Shown here piece after piece: positions 53,301 to 64,000 of a DNA stretch of 64,000 nucleotides. The stretch spans positions 94,923-158,922 of the forward strand of contig WBMW01001316.1 in the NCBI GenBank assembly GCA_013396635.1, read 5' to 3'. How positions within the stretch are numbered: position 1 is the first letter of the stretch; the number at the start of each line of letters is the position of its first letter. Both the position numbers and the translations under genes were made by a program. Below the pieces are notes generated by a model that made no database searches, was not told where the DNA came from, and saw only the letters and a program-made list of their open reading frames with translations. The DNA is from Penelope pileata (lineage: Eukaryota; Chordata; Aves; Galliformes; Cracidae).

Positions 53301-56227
53301 TTTGCCCATCAGAAGGTGAGTGCTCCCCGAGCCCTGTGCCCAGCATTGCCCCTTCAGATCGGCTTTAAAGTGAAGCAAGTGGGGTTGATATAAAATAACA
53401 AATTGTGGGCCGATAACCAGAAAATGGTGTGTTGATCCTTTGGGAGCAATCAGGCCATGGCCTGCTCGGTTGGGCTGGAGGAAAGGTGCAGAAGGGCAGG
53501 TCCCAGACCCTGCACACTCCACTGGGAGGAAGTTCAGCATGGTCAAGGGAAGCAGCAGAGGGGACCCTCCTTTCGTACCAAGCAACAGCACTTCTGCCTG
53601 CAGCAATTCCATCATGAGCCCCACTTGGATGTTGCTACTGTGGACCAATGTATCATTGCTTTTATCTGTTGCAGGGTTGGGTGATGCACACACACATAAG
53701 GGAAGATGAGCATGCTGTTGCCAAAGAAAAAAACATCTCATGCTCCAAGCCTGTCCTGTCAATGCATACACATCACACAGCTCCTCTCTGGTAACAATGC
53801 CCATGTCTTTCTCCCTAGAAGACTGACAGCCGTGTTTGTAAAGCAGCTGGCCTAGCTTCTCACTCCAACAAGCAGATGTTACACGGGCACTTTGCTGGCT
53901 TTGTTCCTTCAGTGTGCTGAGACAGAGGGCTAGGAAGGCTGGCGACTTACAACAGCTTGGTAAGTGCACTTTGCAGGCTGTCAGCAAGATCCAATCTGAT
54001 TCTGTAGGCTGTGAGGCTTGCAAGGCAAATCACCATGTCACTGACAAGAGCATTATTGCTCTAACATGTTTTACAAATGCTAGAAACTGGCCAACGAGTA
54101 GCAGAGTGATTTAAATCCCTCTGGTAAGGCAGGCTGCATTGTGTACAACCAGCAAGTAAAGAACACATTTCCTCCAGAAGGACATTGTAGATAAGAAGAT
54201 ATGGGAGACAAAGCTTATGCTGCAATTTATCAACAAAACAAATGCCAGGGGCACAACAGACCTTGACTCGTGAAAAATAATGTGTGTGGTGACTTCTATC
54301 TAGTTTGCAGAACGTCCATTTTCCCCGAGCCCCTTGCAAGGACATCCTCTTCACTGTTCCTTAGGCTCAGCAGGATGGGGCAGGAGCCAGCGGCACCCTG
54401 GGCAGGAGCCCCACTGGTGCTGGGATCGGGGTGCCTGTGCCAGCCAAGCCGGCTGACTGCTGAGCGGCTGCTGGGGACTCACAGTGGCAACAGCAGCAAA
54501 TGGTGCCCACTCAGGGCCATTCCTGCATCTTGGACCCAAATCCTGAGGCTAAGCTCTAGCCTTCTGCCTAAGCATCCTATGCCAGATGTTTCTGGAATAA
54601 GGTGATGTGGTTTTACATTTGTTTGCAAGGCTGCATTTATAAGGTTTCAGTTAATCAAATGTTTAGGCATGCAATCACAGGTGCTTGCAGTCATTACTTC
54701 TGAAGAAACAGTATCACACCAGCTAAATAGAGAACTTCATAAACTCACTATTCCAGCACCAGGTAATTTCTCCTCATTCCAAGACTTCCTACCTCATCTG
54801 TGCCAGGGCCAAAGCTGAAGGACGCTGCAGCTGCCAATCCACTCCAACAGGACGAGTGTTGCACGGCACTTCATGGCACATGCCTCCTGTGGCTCAGGGT
54901 CATGTCTGACTGAAAAGCTGCTGCTCGTCCACTTATCCTGACTGACATGGTGAGCAATGAGTACTGATGTCAAACATTTGGTGTTAAATAAGAAAAGCTG
55001 TAGACTCTGGAAACCAAGTGACATTACTGCCCAAATTCAGTATTCAAATTCAGTTTTTGGATGTTCTGACTGATCAGCACTCACAAAGAAGCGCATTTTC
55101 CATGACTCAGGGCCGATGAGTGCACCCTAACAGGGCATCTCCACACACCATTTCAGCTTACAACACCTGAAACATAACTGCAGTCCCAATTAATGAGAAT
55201 GAGTAACACAATAAAAACTGTGGTTTTGACTGCCCTTGCTGGTTGCTCCATCCACAATCACATCTCTACCCAGAAATGCTACAATTAGACAAGGCCAGCT
55301 CTGAGCTTCACTGATTTGTTCAAGGTCTGAATGATTTTCTGTGGTCCATCAGCTCGTGCTGCCTAGCTGGATGCTGCTATGGCTCAGCCGTGACCCAGAT
55401 GGGATGACTTGCTAAAGAAGGCAGGAGGCACTTCGCAGTGGCAGCTGAGCAAAACCCAGGCATAGCCTCATGTCACCCATTTCCATCTGTTTTTTTTCCA
55501 GGCTCCTCTCAGCATAGGTCACAGGACTGCAGCACCACTTGGCAACACCAGGGCCTTCAGCATCTGCTCCTGTTATCTGCTTATGCAGCACCATGAAATC
55601 CTTCACAGATTTACCCGCTAATGGATTTTAAAAAGTTACCAAAATCCACAAAAAAACTCATGGACATTATTACCTTCCTCCTTTACTTCTCCCCAGCCAT
55701 TTCCCAGCATTACCTGATGAAAAGTATCATATTTTTTGGGACAACATATATACATTTATAAAGCCAGAGCTAATTACCAAACTCGTGCTCATTTAACCTC
55801 CTCTTTTACTTAGCTATTCTACAGAACACAAGCTTAGCTGTGTGCTAAATCACATCACCCTTTTTTAGGCAACATTCCCTTGGAATCCAGTGACTATTTT
55901 GAGCACTACAGGATTTAGTGAAAATAATGTACATTCAAAAAAAATTATCTTCTCTGGAAAAAACACCAAAAAGCCCCAGAAAATCCAATAGTGTTTCCGA
56001 GCTCTATTCCAGTGGATTTATGACTAAATGTGACCCTTACAGACATTGGCATAATTAAAGATCAGCTAGGAATTAATAAACAGAAAGCATTTTTAGCAAA
56101 ATTAATACAGAAAGAAATCTGCCTTGTGCAGTGAAAATAATTGCTTTAAAAATTTAAATTTATAGTGAAATCAAATCTAACTAGCCTCCAGATATTTAAA
56201 ATAAGTTTAGCACAATTTAAGAACATA
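50353..56227 (-). other. IL1RAPL2: IL1RAPL2 upstream intron, second part
   Basis: No exon or repeat family was recognised. A-rich simple sequence (CAAAAA-type) lies near 50619-50656, and A- and T-runs near 52631 and 52664. The minus strand is open for 246 codons at 53283-54023, but with no domain; see the rejected list. Confidence 0.6.
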
Positions 56228-56233
56228 TATATG

Positions 56234-57455
56234 GAATCATAGAATTGTTTAAGTTGGAAGGGACCTTTAAAGGCCATCGGGTCCAACTCCCCTGCAATGC
56301 ACAGAGACACCTACAGCTCGACCAGGGTGCTCAGAGCTTGGCCCAGCCTGACCCTGAGTGTCTCCAGGGATGGGGCAGCCACCACATCCCTGGGCAACCT
56401 GTGCCAGTGCCTCGCCGTCCTTACTGTAAAAAACTTTTCCTTCTATCCAGTCTAAATCTTCTCTCTTTTAGTTTGAAATGATTTCCCCATGTCCTATCAC
56501 AACAGACCCTGCTACAGAGTCTGTCCCCCCCTTTCCTGTACCCCCCTTTAGATACTGACAGGCCGCTCTCAGCTCTCCCCACAGCCTTCCCTTCTGCAGG
56601 CTGCACAGCCCCAGCTCTCAGCCTGTCCTCGTAGCAGAGCTGTTCCATCCCTTGGACCAAGCCTGTCCTCGTAGCAGAGCTGTTCCATCCCTTGGACCAT
56701 GTTTGTGGCCCTCCCCTGGACGTGCTCCAGCAGCTCCATGGCTCTCCGTGCTGAGGACTCCACCTCTGGACGCAGGGCTCCAGGTGAGGTCTCAGCACAG
56801 AGCAGAGGGGCAGATCCCCTCCCTCCCCTGCTGCCCACGCTGCTGTTGGTGCAGCCCAGAATTCTGTTGGCTGTGTGGGCTGCGAGGGCACATGGCTGGC
56901 TCATGCCCAGCTGCCACCCGCCAGTACCCCCAGGTCCTTTTCGGCAGGGCTGTGCTCTGTTCTTTCATCCCTCAGCTTGCATTGATAGCAGGAGATCTCG
57001 TGACCTGGGTGCAGACCTTGCACTTGGATTTGTTGAACCCCATGAGGTTCTCCTGGGCCCGCTGCTTGAGCCTGTCTGGGTCTCTCTGGATGGCATCCCG
57101 TCCCTCAGATGTGCCAGCTACACCCCGCAGCTTGGTGTCACCTTCAGACTGCTGGGGGTGCACTCGATCTCACTGTCAATGTCATTGATGAAGGTATTGA
57201 AGAGTATTGGTCCCAGCACTGACCCCTGAGGGACCCCACTCGTCACTGATCTCCATCCGCACATGGAGCCATTGACCACCACTCTGGGTTCCATCCTGCA
57301 GCCAGTTCCTCATCCATCCAGCAGTTCACCCATCAAATCCATATCTTTCCAGTTTGGAGAGAAGGATGTTGTTGGGGACTGTGTCAAAGGCCTTGCTGAA
57401 GTCCAGACAGATGACACCAGTGGCTCTTCCCTTGTCCATTATTCTCCAAGATTCT
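56234..57455 (-). mobile_element. Long CR1 LINE fragment
   Basis: On plus it opens AATCATAGAATTGTTTAAGT and TGGAAGGGACCTTTAAAGGC. It runs about 1.2 kb through CATTGATGAAGGTATTGAAG to GACTGTGTCAAAGGCCTTGC, CTGAAGTCCAGACAGATGAC. This covers the 3' UTR and the C-terminal reverse-transcriptase region. Frames are broken. It contains an internal 40-bp duplication. It is the longest CR1 in the window and older than those at 19209 and 59669. Confidence 0.9.
56621..56700. repeat. Two tandem copies of a 40-bp unit
   Basis: GCCTGTCCTCGTAGCAGAGC followed by TGTTCCATCCCTTGGACCA occurs at 56621-56660 and again at 56661-56700, differing at the final base. Confidence 0.95.
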
Positions 57456-59668
57456 ATAAAGAAACAATCTATAGGAGGTGCTCTTTCCCTAAATATGGCT
57501 CTGTTATGAACAGCATATGCTAGCCATTAAAATGATATTCTCTGTCAGCTGTGTAGGAGAAAATATATGGTATAGGCTAAATGGTAGGAAATGACATACA
57601 TTAAGTTTGCTGTTCACTCAAATAAGAACTCTTTTGCTAAGGTAAAGTCTTCAGCAAAAAAAAAGAGCCAAGTAAAAATTTTGACAAGAAGCATGCAAAA
57701 GATCTTTAGGTCTTGTTTTGTCCCCTGTGATTTATGATCTTAATTCTAACGTTCTCTCATGCCCTGTTCTTATTTCTTATGCCTTGAGACATCACAGAAC
57801 ACACAGCCATGAAATATTTGTGCTTTTCTGTCTCGCTCAAGTGAGCAAATGGAATATATAAAAAGAAACAAAAATAGCACTTGACTAACAGCAAGTAGCA
57901 AAACCCCAAACACAAAACAAAACGAAGGACCTCTGGACAGCTCATCACCAGGAACACAAGTCCATGCGTTTACCATCATTCCATACAGCCACGACCATGT
58001 CTAATTCAAACACCATAACCATGACCCCATGCAAGTGCTGCTTGTAGGCCTGACTATGGACTGGTTCACACAAAAAGAGAAAAACAAAGCTGAAGGAAAC
58101 ACAGGGCTGAAACTGTGCTGATAAAAATTTATCAGATGCTCCAAGCATGTTTTGGCAGATGTTTTGGAAAATAAAGCAAAAGACCCCAACAAATCAATCA
58201 AGGCAAAATCCCCTAGAGCAACTTTCTTCCAAAAAGACATCCAGAAACAGCCCCCCAACTAAGCAAACCTCACCTGAATCATCTAAAATCCTTCACTGTC
58301 TTTTCAAAACTGCCCTGAGGGCAGGCAGAGTTTTAGAAATCTTGGCTATTGAGAACTCAGGTATAATTGAAAGCCAAGGATTTTAGCTTTCCTGTTACTC
58401 ACCTGCAATGAAGACATATGCTTAGTGGGATTTCCAAAAGCAGCTTGACAGCTGCCTTGTACTGACTAACTCATGCTCAGTGCTGAGATCCTTCTGAAAA
58501 TCTCATTTCTGCGCATTTTTTAGGCATAGAAATACAATTTAAGGAAAGTGCTGTGATGCAGGTCCTCTGTGAGAGCAGCATAGGAGCTCAAAACCAGTTC
58601 TGGAAAATTTGCACATGGGCAGGAGACCGAACACCACATTTGACTCTGCCAATCTCCAAGGTATGGGTGACTGGCAGACTCGAGAACTAAAGTTCATCGG
58701 TTATCCAATAAAGAATTTATAGGGAAGTTAAATCCCTTCAGTTAGTCAAAATTAAAGGAAACATTTTCATTTGCACTTCTTATTGTTAAAAGGAAAGCAA
58801 TGATAAAAAACAAACAAACAAGTAACATTGAGGTTGACTATTTCTAGGATAAGATAAACAGAATCTCACTGAAGTAGGAAAGGTTTTGTTATTTTTGTGC
58901 TTTCATTATTTGTTTGTTTTTTATTTCCCTTCCCATCAGAATCTTGGGTTAAGAATCTTTTCATCAAATACAAGACATAAAACAGGGTCTTGTACCTTGG
59001 GTGCAGGAATTTAGCAAGCACTTAAAGCTGTAAGACATCATAAGAAATTTTATAAACTCAGACAACTTCCCAGTGTTAAGACTATTCCTTTCTGAAGAGG
59101 CAGGGCGACATCCCCTTGCGCTCAGTGACCTGAGCCATAATCTATCAGTTCTAGTAAGTGTCACATTGAAAATGACCTTGTTTTTTTCTCTGACAGATGT
59201 GATTTACAGAAGTCCATAGACCTATTGCCCTAAACCTGTGAGTGGTGAGGACTCAGATTTCTCTAAGCCTCTCACCGCGCACGCAGTTGATAGCACTCCC
59301 ATTAACTGCACATTAAATGTAACTTTGGTTGCACAGGAGTCTAACAATCCCAAATTTCCCTGGGTGAGTGCCAGCCTTACTCAGAACTAAATTCTGCCCC
59401 ACTGCTTTCTTCCCTGGGCTCTCTACACAGAGGGAAGGCACAGCCCAGGTCCACAATTCACCCTTGCTCAGCGCTGCTGGGCCATGATGACCAAAATACT
59501 CCAAAAATCAAAGCATACTTCACTGGTCTAAGGAGAGACTCCTGCAAGGGGGAACTCTACTCAAGTTCATGGTGATTTGTGCCCTGAAGCCTGGGCACAG
59601 CCTGTGCCCTGAAGCCTATAGCCTATATAGCTAGAGAGGATATCTTTACTAAATGATAGGAAATAATC
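57456..59668 (-). other. IL1RAPL2: IL1RAPL2 upstream intron, third part
   Basis: Unique AT-rich sequence with an (AAAC)n stretch near 58808. Nothing else recognised. Confidence 0.55.
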
Positions 59669-60224
59669 ACAGAGTCACAGAACTGTAGGGGTTGGAAGGG
59701 ACCTCGAGAGATCATCGAGTCCAACCCCCNTCTTTCCAGCAGGTCCCTGTCTTTTTTGTACTGGGGAGCCCAGAACTGGACACAGGGCTCCAGCTGAGGC
59801 CTGGCCAAGGCAGAGCAGAGGGGGAGGATCACCTTCCTCGCCCTGCTGGCAATGCTCTTTGTAATGCACCCCAGGATCCCATTGGCCTTCTTGGCCACCA
59901 GGGCACCCTGCTGGCTCATGGCCAACCTGTTGTCCACCAGGACCCCCAGGTCCCTCTCTGTAGAGCTCCTCTCCAGCAGCTCATCCCCCAATCTGTACTG
60001 GTTATTCCTCCCCAGGTGCAAGACTCTAGACTTGCTTTTGTTAAACCTCACCTGATTCCTCTCTGCCCAGCTCTCAGCCTGTCCAGATCTTGCTGAATGG
60101 CAGCATGGCCTTCTGGTGTGCCAGCCACTCCCCCCAGCTTCATATCATCAGCAAGCTTGCTGAGGGTGTACACTAATCCATTGTCAAAGTCGTTGATGAA
60201 GATATTAAACAAGACTGGACCCAG
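59669..60224 (-). mobile_element. CR1 LINE interrupted by an assembly N
   Basis: It opens ATCACAGAGTCACAGAACTG and then matches the copy at 19209 closely up to position 59729 (TCCAACCCCC). After a single N at 59730 it resumes at the counterpart of about 19658 (TCTTTCCAGCAGGTCCCTGT). It extends further 5' than that copy, ending near ATTAAACAAGACTGGACCCA. The minus strand keeps LGVLVDNRLAMSQQGALVAK. About 0.39 kb appears to be missing at the N. Confidence 0.93.
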
Positions 60225-63200
60225 TAAGAAAAAGCCTAAAACCTCATCCTACAAACACCTCCTGGGGAGATGGGTGTCAAGGTCTTGTCAAGGCTTAAAA
60301 GATGCTGTGAATTTGAACCTGAAATGTACTGAGGAGAGAGAAGCTCTGCATCCCTGCTGTGGAGAAGTCTGTGACCTTGTTCCTCCTAGAAGAGCCATTT
60401 ATCTGTTAATCGGAGCGACCTCCTGAGAATTTAGTCTGTACCTATGTGATCAATTCTAAAAAGACCTCTTGCTATTTCAGAATAAAGGGGATGGAGGGAG
60501 TGCGAGCCGCACCCTGCAACAGGGCTGCCAGCCTGCAGCACAGCACAGGCCGGGGGCTTGGGGCTGCCTCCTCCCCAGTGCTGCAGGGGCCACACGGGCA
60601 CACAGAGCCCCCCAGAGCGCAGCTTCGGTTCCGTACAGCCTTAGAGCCTCAGGTCACCCTCAGCACGTCTCACCCATGGAGCTACCGGGACATAAGGCAG
60701 TGTCTCATAAACTCAGAGAAGGATCTTAAAAACCCTTCCTGAGAGAAAAAAAAGCTTTGTTCTTCTTTAGTGCTCACCTCTTTTTGTAGTACTGCCAAGA
60801 AAGAAATTAAGCAACAACATCTAATGTGAAACCATGGGCACTTCAGTTTCAAGACTGCTACCTGAGCTCTTTTCCAGGGCCAGAATTGCTTCTGTGCCTT
60901 TCACCTCTGCATTAACCAGAAAAGGCCACAGACCCTGGGAGAGCTCCTGCCACCCTCCAAAATGAAGCGAGGACCCAGGTAACTGTGGTCTCCTGGAGGG
61001 CGATGCTCTTGTCACACAGCTGTGCAGGAGCAGGACCGGGGAGCAACGTGGAGACGTGCCAGAGCACTGCACAGAGCTGTGCCTGCAGCTGATAAAGGCT
61101 GAGGCGAACAGCCGCCCCCAAGGCCTTGTGAGGGCTGCTCTGAATGACTTTTATAGGGATGCTGCATATGTTTTAGGAAGATCATGTAGCAGCACAAAAT
61201 GGTTAAAATCTGCTGCAGTCCAGAATGGATTTTCAGATTCAGAAAACCCACTGTTGCTTTGTGTGAACAACAACATGAAACGCTGGCAGTGCTCCGCGGC
61301 TATTTCCCTCTCCAGCATCTGCAGCACCAGCACAGGGGCACACCTGGGCTGAGCTGCCACCGAAGTCAGAGAGGATTGTCTCCAGTTCCTCTCTGATGAG
61401 TATCAGAGAGAGAAGGCAGGCTAACGTTTTCTCACTGTTTGGATATCGTCTACTGCATCATGTTGAAAAACAGCTTGTCCAAACTAATCTCCCCCATTTC
61501 TCTGTCAAAAATATCACTATCAATTCATACTTCTCAGGCTGGGGCTCAGAAGAGGACACAAACTCAGTTCAGTTTGGCAAGAACTGTCATGACCAAACTC
61601 CCAGCTCCTGTCAGCCTTCCTACAGCACTGCAGCTGTGCTGACTGATAGGTGAAGATGTCCCTTCCCGGGGTCTGGTTTATACATTCTGGGACTGCACTG
61701 GAGGCCCTAATACGAGGACTGCTCTGAAAGTAATGTCTCCCATATTATTATGTCAGCCCACATGGTCAGAGGCCACCTTTCCATTTGCTAACAAATGAAC
61801 AAGGAACAAAAAGTTACCTCCCGCTCCTCTCCCCCGCAGCAAGTTCTGGAATGTTTCTGATCCTCCCAGCAGGCAGAGAAGATGCTAAGTACTTTGCACT
61901 GAGCTCATGCAGCACCAGCTCTCAGTCCTCCTTTGTCCTCTGACCCCTACAAACACTGTGTTGGAGCTGCTGACCTCTGCAGAGCGCCTGCCCTGCTGAC
62001 ATCATGGTGCAGCCTCACTCCCTCCTGGAGCCCTCAGGAGCACTGTGCAGCCCTTCAGGGTGAAAAACCACTGCCCTGTGAGGGGATTTGACAGCAGCAC
62101 TCAGCTCTGCGTGCACTCAGGTTACAGTGCACAGCGGCTGAACGGGGATTGCTGCAAAGACAAACAGCCATCTCCCTTTCAGAAAGACTGCTCCAGAGGG
62201 ATGGCTTCGAATAGGTGAACAGTAAAGGGGGACTGCAACAAAAAGTGGGATTAAACCTCAGCACAGGAAACATCTCCCATGTGTCTGCAAGGGGTACGTG
62301 CTGGGACGGGGGATGCACCTCCGGTGCAGCAAAGGCCCTGGCTGGGACAATGCAAGGACAGAGGCAGAGTTCCTCCGTGCCTTGCCCGAGCTCTCTCAGA
62401 GCAGCCTCAGCAGTTCAAGAGCTAGCTCAAACTGGGTCAGAGCTCCCAGAGAGGCTGATGGCAGAGTGTTTCCCTGCAGCTGCTGCAGAAAGGTCACAGC
62501 AAGGTGTGGTTTCAAAGGAGAAAAGAGAACAACCTGCCCTATGTGCCAATGGAAAATGCAAAGGCATGTCTGGTGGGGCGAGCGACAACACAACCGGGGG
62601 GACCAGACGCCTGGAGGAGCAGCCACACAACGGCAGCAGCTTGCATGTTCCTGCAGGGCTGGCAGCCCAGCTCTGCTGCCCACGTGCTCAGAGCAGCCCA
62701 GGGTGCTGCACGGTACCTCTCCCTGGGCTGCTGGTCACTCCTGCCTCCACCACTGCCTTCCACATTTACAGCTCGTCCTGCCCGACCCACAGGCCCAGGG
62801 CCACCTGAGGTACCACCATCCTAACCTGGCATTTCTGAGGGAGCTGCAGAAATCTCAGCCCTGCTGTGCACAACCACCACTGCAGCGGAGCTGGCTGCAT
62901 GGTGCCCTCCTCCCAAACACTGCCTGCCCCATGCATCAGGTGGCTTCAGGCACACAGGACACTGTGACAGCCAATTTGCGGGACTTCTCTGCCTACTGCG
63001 GTCTTGTCTTCCAACCACTCAAAGCATACTGGGTACAAATTTCCTTCCTCCACATCTCTTGTCCTCACCATGACCTTGTGATTTCCATTTCTCACACCTT
63101 TTCTTTTCTCCTGCCCTCTCTGCAGTCTCATCTCTACAGCTTATTGCCCTTGGCTACTAATGTTGAACAAAACTCTATCAATTTCAAACATAATGAAAAG

Positions 63201-64000
63201 AAAAATCAGTAACACAAAAGAGAAAATTAACCATGGAAACCACTCTCCCAGGGCCAGCCAGGTTCTTCAGGTTCAGCTCCCAAGCCTGGTTTGCAGCAGT
63301 GAGTCCCCCACTGCTGTTTTTCCCCCAAGGCCATCCCACCCTGCTGCCGGCAAGGCAGGGACAGCACTCAGTGGTGCTGGGAGCCCCTGCACCCTGCTCA
63401 GCAGCACCAGGGCAGCGTTCGGCTCCTAACGCCTTCCTCAGGTATGCACACCTCCAGCAGCCCAAGATCTGTTTTACAGCAAGCAACAGTTAGGAGGCAT
63501 TGTGCATGAATTGTTCCCTCAAATTTCTCCTTTACATCAGTGAAAGATGCAGCAGTAGGGCTCAGGCAAGGTGCTCACATACCATATTTTCACTTTAAAG
63601 AGCAATTTGTCAGTACAAACTCCATCCTGCGCTCACTGCTAGTGTTTAACATTTTAAAGGACTTAGCATTAGAAATGGCTTCACAAAAGGGGGTCTAAAG
63701 ACACAGCCCGCACTCAACAGCACTGATGAAAGCACCACAGCAGAGAACACCTAATCCTTCCCCACAGACATGAGTGGGCAGGGAACAAAGACGGAAGTAA
63801 GCAGGCTTTCTCGTGGGATGCTGTCTCTGCATCTCATTTTTCAGAGACCTCCCAGCTGCTGAGAAAGCTATGGGAGGATCTCCCACAGCATCCTGGCAGC
63901 AGCCATGGTTTTGCTTCCAAGCCACAACCCAAGGAAGCAACCCTGGAGAGGACATGAAGGAGGTGTTCCAAACCCATGGAAGAAGCACCCCCCCCCCCCC
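60225..64000 (-). other. IL1RAPL2: IL1RAPL2 upstream intron, last part
   Basis: GC-rich patches at 60490-60680 and 62290-62960 give long overlapping ORFs on both strands (up to 304 codons on plus at 62298-63212). None has a domain or splice support. A short mariner end lies at 61713, and the window ends in a C-run (63989-64000). Confidence 0.5.
61713..61780 (+). mobile_element. Fragment of a Galluhop-like mariner
   Basis: TA is followed by CGAGGACTGCTCTGAAAGTA and ATGTCTCC, matching the terminal repeat at 49005 and preserving the CGAG lost there. No opposite end was found nearby, so it is truncated and the right edge is approximate. Confidence 0.65.

Noticed and set aside
53283..54023. 246-codon minus-strand ORF
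   Set aside because: No recognisable domain, not bounded by splice sites, and inside a large intron. Most simply a chance opening.
62298..63212. 304-codon plus-strand ORF
   Set aside because: It lies in GC-rich sequence with equally long ORFs in other frames and on the other strand. No domain, promoter or splice pattern.
1..64000. CRISPR arrays, operons, tRNA or rRNA genes
   Set aside because: None seen. The tandem repeats present are single duplications or microsatellites, and the genome is vertebrate.

Overview
This window is nuclear DNA from a bird, most likely a galliform such as chicken or a relative. The grounds are nine CR1 LINE copies with the typical 3' tail (GATTCTGTGATTC or its complement), a mariner-type DNA element of the Galluhop kind, avian ERVL-type and ERV1-type LTRs, split exons with GT/AG borders, and very low coding density. 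The species call is inference. The sequence is draft-quality: there is an 8-base N gap at 1615-1622 and single Ns at 33113 and 59730.

One protein-coding gene can be read with confidence: the 3' half of IL1RAPL2 (X-linked interleukin-1 receptor accessory protein-like 2) on the minus strand. Five exons (47218-47347, 45687-45832, 40441-40584, 32393-32563 and 22938-23635) join in phase to 428 codons plus a stop. They encode most of the third Ig domain, the transmembrane helix, the TIR domain and the family-specific C-terminal tail. Earlier exons must lie beyond 64000, so 47348-64000 is intron. Below about 22300 the sequence is intergenic, apart from a CpG island near 1.2-1.7 kb that probably marks the promoter of the next gene.

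The rest is a record of mobile elements. At 2671-4886 there is a small, fairly young, non-autonomous endogenous retrovirus with paired LTRs, a 6-bp target duplication and a polypurine tract. It carries a gag-like charged segment and two short ORFs of unknown origin. At 35319-38045, antisense inside an IL1RAPL2 intron, lies an older gammaretrovirus-like (ERV1) element with a proline-type primer site and decayed gag and protease. Two more LTRs of its family (38646-39217 and 39587-40145) follow in the same orientation as solo LTRs with their own target duplications. By eye, the internal regions of these two proviruses share a module although their LTRs look unrelated. This is the least expected observation in the window. 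Further elements are an ERVL-type solo LTR (49811-50347), a Galluhop-like mariner with terminal inverted repeats (49005-49557), two less certain LTRs (10087-10480 and 24855-25040) and the CR1 copies.

No tRNA, rRNA, CRISPR array or operon was recognised. Long stretches between elements are ordinary unique avian sequence in which I see nothing specific.
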